From the NCBI RefSeq assembly GCF_038396675.1, contig NC_088934.1:5248501-5312500 (forward strand): a stretch of DNA of 64,000 bases. The letters run 5' to 3'. The notes under the pieces are model-generated. The model did no database searches, was not told where the DNA came from, and saw nothing but the letters and a program-made list of their open reading frames with translations. The first letter of the stretch is position 1. Each line of letters opens with the position of its first letter. Positions 43,510 to 56,200 of the stretch are shown piece after piece. A program made the position numbers and the translations under genes. The stretch is from Hydra vulgaris (taxonomy: Eukaryota > Cnidaria > Hydrozoa > Anthoathecata > Hydridae).

Positions 43510-45470
43510 CCTGGTTAAATGTTACATGCATTAAATCTATGAGTATAAAATTATATATCGACTATTTGAGATTAGTTGTTATACTTTTTGATTGATTTAT
43601 TCCTAAAATAGAACATTGAAGTTGTCCTGTTAGTTCTAGTAGGTTGTGTACTGGTTTTACTTTCACTTTTGTGTTTACTTACTTTCACTTTTGTGTTTAC
43701 TTACATTCACTTTTGTGTTTTTTAAAACACAATAATGATAAAATACTAAATACAATGAAAACTATAAAAGTAAAGATTTAGGCTCTTTCTTGCACAGAAC
43801 AGTTACAAAGTGTAATCATTTTTTAAAATTAACTGAGTCCTAAATTAAAAAAATGACAATTGCTATATCAGCATATCCAGAATTAAAATATTTTTAAACA
43901 GATGTATCATTGTTTAAAAATTGAAATAACACTTTTAAGAAATGGCTGTTTAGTTGTAACACGTTTATTTTGTACAAATAAAATTGAAATTTGAACGCGA
44001 GTCGTTTGTCTGTCAACATTTATGTTATAAACTCACAAAGAACCGCCTTTGTTTTATCAGATTATATTTGTTTTAATACCTCATTATTTGATCCAATTAT
44101 ACTTCACATAGATAATACTAAAATTGAAAATATTGATTTCTATATTAATAAACTCACGGAAGATTCAAGTTATAGTAATACTTGAAGAAACTTCTTCTAA
44201 CACTTTTAAAAATAATACCAATATCATTCGAAATAAGACTGAAAATAATGATGTACAAAGAACATATGATGGTTTAAATGGCATAGCATATTTCTCATTA
44301 ATAGATAACTTTTTAATACTGGTATTGTAAATATTGACCTTTGTAACCGCATGGCTCCAAAATGATATGGTATTAATTACATAAGCATAGAACAAAATAC
44401 AAAAAAGTAGCATGATTACAGAAAACATAAAGTTACAGCTGCTTGACTATCTAATTTACTTAGTTTTTTTGGAAAACTTTTAAAGTTATGTTATATTGGA
44501 ATGTTTTTTAGAATGTTTTTTACACCAGGCCTAAACCATTTTTTTTTTCTTCAATTTTATGTTCAATGCCAGCTTTTGTTCAGAATTTTTGCCAGAATTT
44601 TCTTCAATTTTATGTTCAATGCCAGCTACAGATTGAATGTACAGATACAATACATCAAACATTTTTAAATTAAACAAATTAATACCTTATTAGTAATAGT
44701 TGAAGAAAAAGTAAATTCAATATATGATTAAAAAAAAATGAAAAACTGAAATTATCTTGAAATCAAGTTTTGCAATCTAATTTTGTTATGTTAAAAGTCA
44801 AATTTGACAATCTGGTTTTGTTATGTTAAAATCACTAAGAAAATTTATAAAAAACTTAAAGTTTTTTGCCATTGTAATTTTTTCGAGATAAAAGCAGTTT
44901 TAACATTTTGAAAATTTTGTTTTTGAATTTGTATATATAAAGGGTTTCTTTTATAATTTTTATAACTATAATTTTCTCTTTGCTGAATTTTATTTTTGTT
45001 TCTTCATATCACTTTGTTTTATGATGGATTCAAGTTTTATTTTAGCTAGTCAGTTTTTTTTTGCATCTTTTTTCTTATTATTTAACTGAAATAATAATGT
45101 TTGTATTTCTGGCAATACAAACATTATTATTTGTTTAAATACAAACATTTTTATTTGTATTAAATCTCTCTTTTTATAAACTTGTTTTAAACAACTTCAT
45201 ATAGGCTTTTTGTACACTTTCTGATCTTGGTAAACGATAGTATTTGAGCAGACCATTCGAATCTTTTGATTTAAAATTTTTATAAAGCATAAAGCAGAAG
45301 CACAATACAATTAAAGCGTGTTAAAAATCTAGCCAGAAAAAGTATAAATATTAAGATGTGGAACACTTGTTGATACTTTATCAAACTGAAAAGCTACCAT
45401 TTTTATGTTTTTCCCTACATCATAAACATAAGTGCGCGGACCGCGTCTTATGAATTTGGCTAATGGAGGA
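43510..45470. other. No confident gene
   Basis: AT-rich. A short triplication of TTTACTTTCACTTTTGTG lies at 43665-43720. A plus-strand frame at 43991-44330 (VINSQRTAFVLSDYICFN) is open for about 64 codons but is unassigned. An inverted pair around AATACAAACATTATTATTTG lies at 45095-45160. Confidence 0.4.
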
Positions 45471-45535
45471 CTTTTTTTTACAAATTAACTTCGAAACCCG
45501 TGTCGTCGGCCCTGTGGGTTTTTATTCTTCGCCAC

Positions 45536-45800
45536 GCATTATTGGTTCCCTCAAAAAGTGAGATTGGACATGTAAGCAAAATTAAATTGGACAAAATTAA
45601 TAATATTCTTAGAAATAAATTAAATTTGCAACAGTGGTAAAATGCCACTGATGTTATAAATTGGTTCTCCATAATCGAAAATAAAAATGACTGTACATTT
45701 ATTCAATTTGACATTAATGATTTTTACCCCTCAATAACCGCAGATATTTTAGATAAGACTATTGAATTTGCAAAAGGCCACACAGTTATTCCTGATGACT
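45536..45800 (+). pseudogene. Penelope-like reverse transcriptase fragment
   Basis: The frame reads VPSKSEIGHVSKIKLDKINN, then one internal stop, then NATDVINWFSIIENKND and CTFIQFDINDFYPSITADIL, followed by DKTIEFAKGH. The KSExGxxSKxxLDKIN...F...I.NK...TFIxFDIxxFYPSIxxxIL block is the RT region around motif A (catalytic D in FDINDFYPSI) of Penelope-like elements. Only about 90 codons remain. It abuts the minus-strand transposon gene ending at 45836. Confidence 0.75.
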
Positions 45801-46280
45801 AAAAATTTAAAACCATTTCTTCTTGAATTGAATCACTAAAAAATACCTACATTTAGATCAACATGTTCAAGAGAAACAAGATGCTTTCCATTATAAGAAC
45901 TTAATGCCCTTAATAAATTTTGTCCATAATTAGAATTATTTGCGGACACCTTGTACCGGTTCCACAAGGCAGTTTTGAAGAGGTAGTGAACACTTTCTCC
46001 TGATTGCTCCAAATAAACTCCAAGGCCCATTTTTTTTGTTTTACAGAATTCAGATACATGATTGAACAGGATAGGGGCTGTTCAAATAATACGTGATACT
46101 TTTTTTGTCGTTTTTCTAACACCCCCCTCCCCTATGTGACATTTTGTGGCATTTTGAAGAACCCCTACCCCCCCCCCCCACCCTGTGTGACGTGACAAAA
46201 AAAATTTTTCTTAAGTTTATGTTTTAATTGTAATAGCTTATTTTTATAAAAAATACAATTGATGAATATCTGTCTAAAAC

Positions 46281-48648
46281 CTAAATTTGTTCCCAAATCG
46301 GACTTTGACCTTCAAGTATTGGAGTTCCATGTTCTTCAATAATTTTTGAAGGCCAGTTGAGGTCAGAGGTATCAACATCATCTTGATCATACCACTCAAT
46401 CGTTTCTTTGTCCAAATTTAAAAAGACACACATGAGTTCAGATAGACGTCGAGCAACTAAGCGTTGAGGTCTAACTTTTTGAATTTCATTCGAATATCCA
46501 ATACTTGAGCAAACTGTTTTGTGTTGTTTCATTGATTTGATAGTTGCAAAATATAAACTGCAATTGGTACAAACTCTTTTTGGTAAGGAATTTTAAATGC
46601 TTGGACATGAGTAGTCGTATGGCAATGCATTGGGATACTTTTTTGTAACTGTCATGGGCAAAATTGTTTTGCAAAGTGATAAGTTTAAAAAGAGAGATGC
46701 AAAGTTGTTCTTTGTATTATTGCATGCAAGACTATCTTTTCCTTGGAACAAAGAAATTGGTGGTGGAAGAAAACCAGTTGGAATAAGATGAAACAGTGAG
46801 CTGCGACGATGACCACAGCATTTTTGATCATTACATTTTACAATTTGAAGGAAGTATTGACTTTCTCTGACATGTTTAGCATCCCACTCTGCTCCAAATT
46901 GTTTTAACTGTACACATTTTTCACTGTTTGGTTTTATGTACTCGGCTTTAGTTTCAAATCCATCAATGACTGTGCTAGACCAAATTTGTGCAAGAACTTC
47001 ACCTGCTTTGGCAAAGTTTGTCTTCTCCATAACTTTGTTGTTTCTCCTCTTGAATTTAGTTGGCTTCCAAAATGATCAAATGGAAGTATAATTCCTGCTA
47101 AGTCATGGCTTAGCGGAGCCATTCTTCTCTCAACCCTGTTAAAGGCACTTCTTCCAGGAGCATTAGTGGCCACAAACATTGCATCAAGATCATGCTCTTT
47201 GAAATAAGTCTTGGTACAATGAATTGTTTTTTCATATCTTGGATTTTTATCTGGCCCACCATCAACAGTTATAATCATGATTGGTTTGCTAACTCCATCT
47301 TCAGTAAATAAGCTGCTTTTAAATGCAGGAAGATGGTTTATTCTGTTCATGTCTTCTAAGTGACTAAGTGCTGTTGATGAATCATGTTTTGCACTTCTGA
47401 TTACTATGTATGTTGGGCCAAAGTATGTGACTGCTTGTTTTTCCATGCAATCCTTTTTAATTTCTATGGCTGCAATTACTGAAGGAATAAGTTTGTGTTG
47501 AGAGGCAATTACAAAATCATGATCAGCTAAAGTTACCCTGTACTCAATATGCATCATCATTGGTGCTTGTTTGCTTGCAGCTGTCAATCCAATTGGCACC
47601 CTAGCTTTATCATCCTGGGAGTGAAACGTCACTTCTTTAGGACCCAAGACTGCCGCAAGTTCTTCAAGGGCACTAATGGATGATTTGGCAAATTTTGTGT
47701 CTGCATGATAGTTATGCTCAGAATTTTGTGCTCTTATTAACCGGACAGGTGCAGTTTTAACATGTCTTTTTCCTTCTGTGCTAAATGATCTGCTTGGAAG
47801 TAATCTTAAGTAAACTCCTGATCTCGAGAGATTGTAACCATGATTTTTCAATTCCTCAACCAAGTCATTTAATGTTTTTACAGTTCGAACCATTTCAGTT
47901 CTCCTCCTATCATCAGAAGCAGACCCTTTCATGACAATATCTACAATTGCTTTTATTAATCTGTCCTGATCACAGGCTAGCGGTCGACCTTTTGATACTG
48001 AATTTTTAATTCCACACAACTTTTTTCTAATATCTGGATCTAATGCTTCTATAGCTTTTTTTCTTTTTAGTCTGGTTGCTGTTTAACGTTCAGTGGCTTT
48101 TTGACGAAGTACAAGATCTCGGTTTTTTTCTACCAAAAGGTTTTGCTTTTGCCCTAGTATTTGGTAGTCTTCTTGTGACAACAAGTTGCAATTTCTTTTT
48201 TCAGTGAGATATGCAATATCTTTTTGTAAAATAAAAATTTCATTTTTAACTGATCTTGTTTCGGGGCTTGTTTTGTTACAACTTTTGAGAAATTGGAATT
48301 TTCTTTTTCAGACTCTTCACTTGTTGTAATTGATGGGGTCGCGTCAGTCACACCATCAAAAGTGATTTTAGATTCAACCGCACGCTTTTTTGGTGCATTC
48401 GGTACTTGGTTCGGTAATATTGTCCAGTAAGATAAAATACCAACTTTATTTCGAAGTTCAATTTGTTTTAGCTCTTTTAACTTTTTTACAACTTCTACAT
48501 TTAATTCGGATAATGTTTTGCTCTTTGTTTTAATCTCAGACCAGATTTTATTTGTTTCTTCTTGAGACTTTTGCTTTGGTTTGTTTGCAATTGCTTTCAA
48601 ATATCCTTCATAAATAGATTTGTAAAGTTTTTCTTTTTCACTAGACAT
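46281..48648 (-). pseudogene. Zator/TP36-like DDE transposase with frameshifts
   Basis: About 790 codons with lesions near 48220, 48085 (stop) and 47030. The N-terminus is a lysine-rich coiled region (MSSEKEKLYKSIYEGYLKAI). Then come a DNA-binding-like region (GRPLACDQDRLIKAIVDIVM, LKNHGYNLSRSGVYLRLLPS), and a catalytic region with FHSQDDKARVPIGL, IMIITVDGGPDKNPRYEKTI and NAPGRSAFNRVERRMAPLS (candidate D, D and E). The last part has CTNCSLYFATIKSMKQHKTV plus C, a finger-like Cys/His cluster. The GxTxxxxxAPGxSxxNxxERRMAPLS signature is that of Rhodopirellula-type (ISAz013) and Zator transposases. It is broken but only mildly, so intact relatives are likely elsewhere. Confidence 0.7.
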
Positions 48649-48654
48649 TTTTAA

Positions 48655-49375
48655 TCTATAACAACATCAGCAACAAGAAATTAAATTTCCTTACAACCAT
48701 TACGTTAAATAAGTATATAGTAAAGATATTATTAATAATAACATTATTAATAGTACAACTATTTAGTAGTAGTACTAAAATGTTATATCATAGTAACTAA
48801 ATAACTTAACAATGTTAAGTTATTTATAACAAGTTATGTTAATAACATATAATAAAAATGATAACGTAACTAAAGTAGTTCGACAAATTCATTAGAGTGA
48901 CACAAAAAATTAAAAGTAATAATAACAATAACATTAAAAATAAAGTATTGTAAAACTAAAACATTTATAGATCAGATGACGATCAAGAATAATATTTATG
49001 CTTAAAGATCAAATTTTAAACAACTATTAATACTAAAATTTTTAGTATATTTATACAAATATTCGTTAAAAAATAAAATTAGATTTTTAATGGTAAAATA
49101 AATTGCTTTTAAATAATCGCCCACTATCTGGTTTTTCTTTGTTTGTAGAATCAAAATTTCTTTTTATGTCTGCAATTACCACAAGTAACTTATAAAAAAG
49201 CTAATTTAATTTTTATATTTTCATTTGGTATGACTCCGTTAAACAATAAACGCTAGCTTGTGAAGTCGTTGCATAGCATTTTTCTTGAAAATTTTCGTAT
49301 TGTCTATAATTATCTCGGAGTTCGCAATTTTAAAAAATTACGCAGTGATAAAAAATTTGATTTAAAAAGTTATTT
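48655..49375. other. 5' non-coding part of the Zator-like element
   Basis: AT-rich, with TAATAATAACATTA-type repeats (48725-48960). No gene. Confidence 0.5.
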
Positions 49376-52017
49376 ATCACGTCACACTGTAGCAAACCAC
49401 CCCCCCTTCCCCATGTGATATTTTGTGACACTTTCCAATACCCTTCCCCCCCCCCCCTAAGACTGTCACGTATTATTTGAACAGCCCCATATGAAATTTT
49501 GGTGTTAAAGTAATACCATGTTCCAACATCAAATTTTTAAAGCAGGTTTTTAAATTTTTGATATTAGTTTGAAAGTTTTTATCAAATCCGGATCCAAAAC
49601 AAGACTCAACAACTAAATTTAGCAACCTTAAGCATTCTCCAAAAGACTTTAGTTTAATTGGCAGCTTATCATTAAAGACTTTCTACTTTTTGAGAATTTT
49701 TCGAGAAGAATTTCCATTAAATTTTCCACTATGCTGACTAGTCTTCATTATTTGCAACTGTTCGTAAATCTTCTTCATATTCATTTCCGACCAAATCCAC
49801 TCCATGTTATCCACTACATGGTTGACAGTTCCCTCCATTATATGAAGTTCCAGTAAAACAAGTCTATCTACACGAAATTCAGAGGGGTTTTTATGTACTA
49901 ATACAAGGTTTATACAATTCTTAAAATGTTGTGCACACTTAGGTTTTGAACCAAATTCTCTGAATTTTGTATAGTTGTTTTGACAGCTTTCAAAAGTTCT
50001 GTATGGAGCATTTGTCCAAATTTCTCCTCTATCCCACTCACATTCATAACAGGGATGAATTGAACTGCTACTTGGAGATATACCCGTCAGAATTGGACTA
50101 AGTTTTATGTCGCATACCTCAATGTGCTCAACTTTTTTAAGATTTAATTTTTAAAATAATATTTTAATGTTTAAATATCTTTCTGGGATTTCTGGAGCTA
50201 CCAGTAGAAGAAATAAAGCATTTACTGACGAATCTTTAAATATTTTTTAGACCATTTTTATATAAAGACCTGGAAGCTGTTACCGGTTTTGTTTTAAGGT
50301 AATCTGTTTCAACTTTGCCGTAACTTTCAAAAATTTCATTGAGACTAACTATATTTAAACAAAATTTGATAAACCACTTCCCCCTTCAACAGCAATTTTT
50401 AGCAACTGATTCTTAGAATCAACACATTTAAGATCCAGGAGTTGTTTAACAAAAAGAATAACATCATTGCAGTACGCTACTGTAATATTTTTATATTCCA
50501 AAGTTTTATCTTTGTTTTTAAGTTCAAATAAAATATTTTCTTTGGTAAATAATTGGAGAAGATAACTGTCCAAATCAGAGACACAATCTTTCAGCCCAGG
50601 TTCTACAGCGTTTCTTCTTTTTTCAACAACTCTGTAATTATTAATTTTTATATAATAAGTTTTACTCCAAATATTGCATCATTTTGTTGTGCAGAATTAA
50701 ATTTGTATTAGTATTGTGACTTTACCTTATCATATTAGCAAGTTTTATCATTTGATGGTTACTTAAGGAAAGAGAATTCTGAATATAAAGAAGATTGTTT
50801 TGGGATTATTCTCAGATCCAATAGATAGTTTCAGTTTACCACCTCCTGTCTTCAATGAAGTGGTGTTACCACTTTCACTACATAGCTTTTCTTTAATAAC
50901 GAGAGAAGCCATTTGTTCCTTGACATCTAAATAAGTTACAAAACTATGGAGACTGAATGAAAAAGGTTTCGACAACTTTACATTGTTAAAAAAGTTATAG
51001 GTTTAAAAGCTTAGAAAGGTTTTTTTAAAAAAAAATTATCATTTTTGATTAATTATTCTTAAAATTTCTTTCTCTTATCTCTCTATTAGTAACGCAAATT
51101 AATACGGTTTTTCTAATACCTTGATATCCGGATGCAGCTGATATGTTATTTCTGAAAAAAAAAATTACATTTAAGAACTTGTTTTCTATAGAACATGGTA
51201 TACAACCTTTCACAGTCAAATAATCAAAGTTATAAAAACATTTTCTACCTAAGCGTTGTTGCATTACATTGATGATGCAATCCTTTTTTAACTTTACAGA
51301 CGAAATAAGAACAACACCGCGGACTAATAGCTGCCGTTTTAAAACTCTTTATACCAGATTTTTTATTGGGTATCTTTCCCTGTGTTCTTGCAATTTTGCA
51401 TACTTCACAGCTGCAAGTTTTTAGTTTCCTGAAATTATATAAAAAATTATAATTTTATATTTCTTTACAACAGATATACAAATAAAATAATATTTTACCC
51501 ATTTCGTGTTTTAGCCGGGATAGTCATCTTTGACCAGTCGATGTCAAAATTAATTTTCTGTCTGAGATTAACAACATTTGTCCTTTCAACTATACCCCTA
51601 CCCCTTAAAAAGATAAAGATATGCTAGTACCAAGCAAAATGAAATTTGATTCATTTATCAAATCTTATTTCTTTGAGTTCAGCAAGGATCCAATTTTTCA
51701 GTTATGTGAATGGTTTTACGTTTATGACATATATACTTTTTATATATATTTATTTAGTTAAAAATCATTAAGTATACCACCTTGGACACAATCCAGTAGG
51801 GTATCGATCATCAGCAATGTTATAATCCGAAAAACAGCTCTGAAATTTAGAAGTTATATGGCTTTGGCTGTTTATTTTTATTTGACATTTGCGACCACAA
51901 AAAAGACATACTTTTTCTCTGTTCTTTGATGATCTAAAATAGTCTGAGGATGTGGTTTACCGGTTCTTAAAATTTTTTTAAATAAAATTTATTCTATGAT
52001 TGTCTTTTACAATTAAA

Positions 52018-52070
52018 TTTGTGGCAGAAAAAATGGCGGATTAAAGATCCGCCATTTTTTCTGCCACAAA
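52018..52070. repeat. Perfect 23-bp hairpin near the start of the family-B gene
   Basis: Arms 52018-52040 (TTTGTGGCAGAAAAAATGGC plus GGA) and 52048-52070 are perfect complements around TTAAAGA. It is GC-richer than its surroundings and sits just upstream of the Cys-rich first exon of the minus-strand transposon gene. It could be a subterminal hairpin of that element. Confidence 0.92.
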
Positions 52071-52483
52071 AGTCATAGAAGACAAAAAAGGCGCGAAAAA
52101 ATCTTTGAAATGCCATTATTACTTAATAGGAGTTTTCTGATTTGGTGGACTATATAAAAAGCGATCAGTAAAATATACTTTCAGAAAACGTTGAAATTAA
52201 TTCGGTCACAATTCAGAAAACCTAAATTTGGTTAAGGTTAACCGTGTCGATGTAGCAACACTTCGTGCATGTTTCAAAAATATATTTTAAAAATATAAAA
52301 AATATAGAAAACAAAAACAAAAACACTATTAATTAAAAAAAAGCTTTTTAGTCATTATCATTGCGATTTTTAAAAAAACGATAAAACTTAATTTACTTTC
52401 GCATTAATTTAATTGTTTTAACTTTTCGACGACAATAAAACGTAGCTCAATTGTCAAGGTAGCAAAATTAAATATAAATATAG

Positions 52484-52662
<179 letters not shown>

Positions 52663-52664
52663 CG

Positions 52665-53480
52665 TAGATGTAGAACGCGCTAGGACTCGGGGCTTGAGCA
52701 AAACTTATCAAGCGTTCAAAAATTAATAAAAAGTTAAATACCATAAAATACTTAAACATAAACAAAAAGATTAATTCTAAATAATAAAAATAATTCCGCA
52801 AATGCTTTCAAAAGTTCAAGCTCAATAAAAAAATCATTTCGTGAAATTTCTGAAATTCCACGCTTCTAATGAGTTTCGTGGGAGTTTGAGATCATTAAAA
52901 AGTAACAAAAAGCAAACTAGTACATACGGCTAAAAAATTAATTTTTGTGATAAAATTTGTGAGTTTAGCGTTGGTGTAATAAGATCTTTTTTTCTCGCAT
53001 TCAGAAGTCACCATTAAGTCCATCAAAAAAAGGAAAAAATTTTAACAAAGCTGGAAAGATAAATATGAATGGATTTGACATGACTGCGAAAATGACAAAG
53101 TGTTTTTTTCAAGCTGCATCAAAGTTACCCATATGAAAATGCGTTTACCTCGTCATTCAAAAGAAAAAAAATCGTTCGAAGCATTTATTTCGAATGCATT
53201 TTAAAACAGGAAGAAAGCGTAATAAATTTTTGTCTCTCACAAGCTATCTGAACTTTATAGGGTATTCGTTAGTATGGTTGCCTCAACACTATCGGGATCG
53301 ACCGTTATCCAGGAACTTAATCACCACCAAAAGAAAGAAATTATAGAATCGTACGGCATTCTCTAAAATACTTACGACTCTTTTTTATTTGGTAATTCTT
53401 GCACTTTCTTTAAGGAAAAATTTAGATTAACCATCAATTATTGTAATAATTAGTTAACTGGATTACTAAATTTCTTTTTA
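52665..53480 (+). other. Weak 5' region of the hAT relic
   Basis: Open stretches such as KAGKINMNGFDMTAKMTK at 53037-53120 may be the start of the hAT gene that is clearer from 53500. Not assignable on its own. Confidence 0.3.
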
Positions 53481-53499
53481 TTGTTATAATAGGGAACGC

Positions 53500-54765
53500 A
53501 ACACCTTGTCATTCGTTGAAAAGGTGAAAATAATAAAATCTTTTGGGTGCTACTAAAACTACGAACTGACGATTCTCTGGAATTGAAGAAATGGTTGAAT
53601 TGTCCTGAAAAGCAAAATTGATTCTCCCCTGTAATTGAAAACGAAGTCTTACAAGACTTTGCTTATGCAACGCTTTGTAAGCTATACGAAAGTATAAGGG
53701 ATTCTTAATTCTACAGTTTTGATGAAACAGCGGATATGTCCGCAAAAGAACACGTTTGGACCTGCATTCGACGTGTTTATGAAAAATTCAATGTCTAGGA
53801 GCTTTTTATGGGAATTTACCAAACCGAAAACATGAAGAGCGCGACTTTGCTAAACTGTTTGATAGACGCTTTGTTTTGATTTAGCCTGTTAATACAGAAT
53901 TGTAGGGACCCACGGGAAAAAGAAGAGCGGAAAGTTTACGTGCACTACCGCGCTCATAATATTTTATCAACTTGGTAGCACAAGATTCTGTTGAAAATCA
54001 ATCAGAGATTAGCAATATGATGAATATAGTTCAATCATTCATCGCATTTGCCCGTGGGTCTCCAAAACACCTGGCATATTTCAATAAACTTCTCATTGTA
54101 GAGGATGTAAAAATTAGAACATCATTGCAGCCATTTTGCCCCACCCAATGGATCCTAAAAAAACCATACATTAGGGTGATATTCGCCTCAAAGTCTTATA
54201 GGATGCGGTTATTGTGACAGCAAATTATTTTGTACTTGACATACTAGAGATGCCAAAGAAAAGGTAAGGTTCACTTAAAGTGCAGCTCCATACTTTGCTA
54301 CGACTCCAGAGGATCACTTTTGTCAATTTTCTATGCATTTCAGAATTGAGTTTTAACCGGATTTGCAACCCAATTCAAACCGAGACTGGGCATTTAGGAA
54401 ATGTCGAAAAATTTATCATTAGTCAGTGCTTGGATGTAGGATTTGTTGAGGCTTTTTACAAAAATGACTTTAAAGATTATGGAAGGCTAAAACTGCATCG
54501 CGATATGTTTTTGAATCATGCCAAATTCAAAAATATTCAACTAAACAATTTTGAAACAGTTTTGAGCGTGCTGGTAGACTACGATAGTGCCCTTTCTCGA
54601 TTAATTTAACTGATTTCCAAGTTTTTTAAGTTGGGTAAGAATATACTATGTATACCTGTCACCTAATGTATGTGTGAGCACTCTTTTTATTGTCTTCTTA
54701 AGTTTAAGTAAACAGGATGCTGCCTGAGAACCTACAGAAGGAAAAAGCAGACCGTCAAAGATAAT
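53500..54765 (+). pseudogene. hAT (ZMYM1-like) transposase relic
   Basis: Frame-broken but recognisable: FYSFDETADMSAKEHVW near 53705 (first catalytic-like D in the FxDETxD position), then RAHNIFYQLGSTR near 53945, SISNMMNIVQSFIAFARGSP-like sequence (53990-54060), LQPFCPTQWILK (54125-54165) and HTLLRLQRITFVNFLCIS (54285 on). Near 54670 CEHSFYCLLKFK is the degenerate GER/CERSFS...LRRLK dimerisation motif. Many stops. It ends where a Penelope-type terminus begins. Confidence 0.65.
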
Positions 54766-54880
54766 TAGATAAGTGTATTTGTTAATTTATTACTGCTCTG
54801 CTCTTTAAGGAAATCGGACACTCTGTTTTTCTAGAATACATCAACATAATTACATATACATGCATACATATATATCATAA
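54715..54880 (+). repeat. Penelope-type terminal sequence, solo copy
   Basis: AGATAAGTGTATTTGTTAAT, TTATTACTGCTCTGCTCTTT and CTAGAATACATCAACATAAT follow the reverse complement of 55810-55890 base for base with modest divergence. Just upstream, CCTGAGAACCTACAGAAGGA is a decayed form of the hammerhead-like core CCTGATGAACCTACTGATGG. The copy runs into CATACATATATAT. Confidence 0.7.
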
Positions 54881-55055
54881 GTAAATGGAAAATTAGTAAT
54901 GATAAGACTTCGTCTTCGTCTGAATTTTTAATTTTGAACCCTACAGCCACTAATTCATGTAAACTTAAGAAAGTTAAAAAATATTCCTTGTGAGAGTTGA
55001 ATTGGGACTTTTTTTTATAGATATATTTGATAATTAATGTTAACTGCGTAGAATT
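54880..55055 (+). repeat. Dispersed repeat, copy 2
   Basis: Direct-orientation copy of 35985-36190, sharing AAATGGAAAATTAGTAATGA, TAAGACTTCG, CTGAATTTTTAATTTTGAA, GTGAGAGTTGAAT and GTTAACTGCGTA. It ends at a (TA)n tract; copy 1 continues without one. Confidence 0.65.
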
Positions 55056-55065
55056 AAGTTATTTC

Positions 55066-55217
<152 letters not shown>

Positions 55218-55594
55218 ATCATTTATGCTCCGCTTCTTCCCGTCGTCATTTGATTATTTCGATTGTTGAAAGCTTTTGAACATTTTAATGTCGATTAGGT
55301 GATTTTATGATTTTATTAGTTTCTATTTAATAATTTGTGTTAAAATATTGTTTTAAACTTATTTGTCCCTCTTCTACTCACACTTGTCCCACTTTACCCC
55401 AATGACACGGTCTCTAAAAGCAAAAATTTCTATACTTAGTTATAATTGGCTGGAAACCTAAGGGAATTGAATAGGAGCCTAAAAAAAAAGGTTTATTCGT
55501 AAAAACTTGTTTAGTTCAGTTTATACATCAAATAAAAAAGATATTGCAATTACCTTGAAAAAAAATTTACCTGTCCTACTTCTCCCCAACTCTC

Positions 55595-55806
<212 letters not shown>

Positions 55807-56200
55807 ATTATGTCAGTGTATTCTACAAATAGAGTGCTCAATGTTCTTAAAGAACAGAGCAATAATAAATTAGTAAAAACACTTATCTATCTTTTATCTT
55901 CAACATAATATTTTACCATCAGTAGGTTCATCAGGAAGAATGTCTAAACATAAAAAAATTCAAGTTATAGAAAAATCATTTCACATGAAGTTGGGAATTG
56001 TTATAATTAATTATAACTGTAGTGTTTTGCAACCAGAAAGTTGCATCAACTACGTTAGATAATTAAAAAATTATGAAAAGAATTCTTTAGAATTAGGATA
56101 AATTTTAGACTGATCAGATTTAGGCTTATATATTTTAAATTCCCTAGCTAAAATAGTTCATTTTAATCAATTAGGCCTGTACCGCGGTGGTTTAATAGTA

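Larger units (their letters stand above)
46074..49488 (-). mobile_element. Zator-like DNA transposon, 3.4 kb, with 3-bp target duplication
   Basis: Perfect 23-bp inverted ends start GGGGCTGTTCAAATAATACG at both sides. They are followed inward by C-rich stretches (ACCCCCCTCCCCTATGTGAC and counterpart). ATA flanks both ends (46071-46073 and 49489-49491). Removing the element and one ATA makes the host transposon gene contiguous and in frame, which independently confirms both borders. A 3-bp duplication and the transposase type fit the Zator superfamily, described from Hydra; the superfamily name is from memory. Confidence 0.85.
45836..52010 (-). pseudogene. Multi-exon transposon gene (protein family B), interrupted by a DNA transposon
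   Basis: Minus-strand exons in order: a cysteine-rich segment at about 51960-51790 (CLFCGRKCQI, SCFSDYNIADDRYPTGLC); about 51550-51290 (CKNTGKDTQ-type Cys region); about 50975-50780 (LHSFVTYLDVKEQMASLVIK); about 50630-50355 (NAVEPGLKDCVSDLDSYLLQ, then LLKIAVEGGSGLSNF); about 50140-49492 (SSSSIHPCYECEWDRG, HIMEGTVNHVVDNMEWIWSE, CLRLLNLVVESCFGSGFDKN); and 46070-45836 (MGLGVYLEQSGESVHYLF, then LLRALSSYNGKHLVSLEHVD). The last two are one exon split by the element at 46074-49488. Function unknown; a second relic lies at 29950-30560. Exon borders other than the split one are approximate. Confidence 0.6.

Noticed and set aside
45478-45672. Minus-strand 64-codon frame
   Set aside because: It lies over the plus-strand Penelope RT block, which has recognisable motifs; this frame has none.
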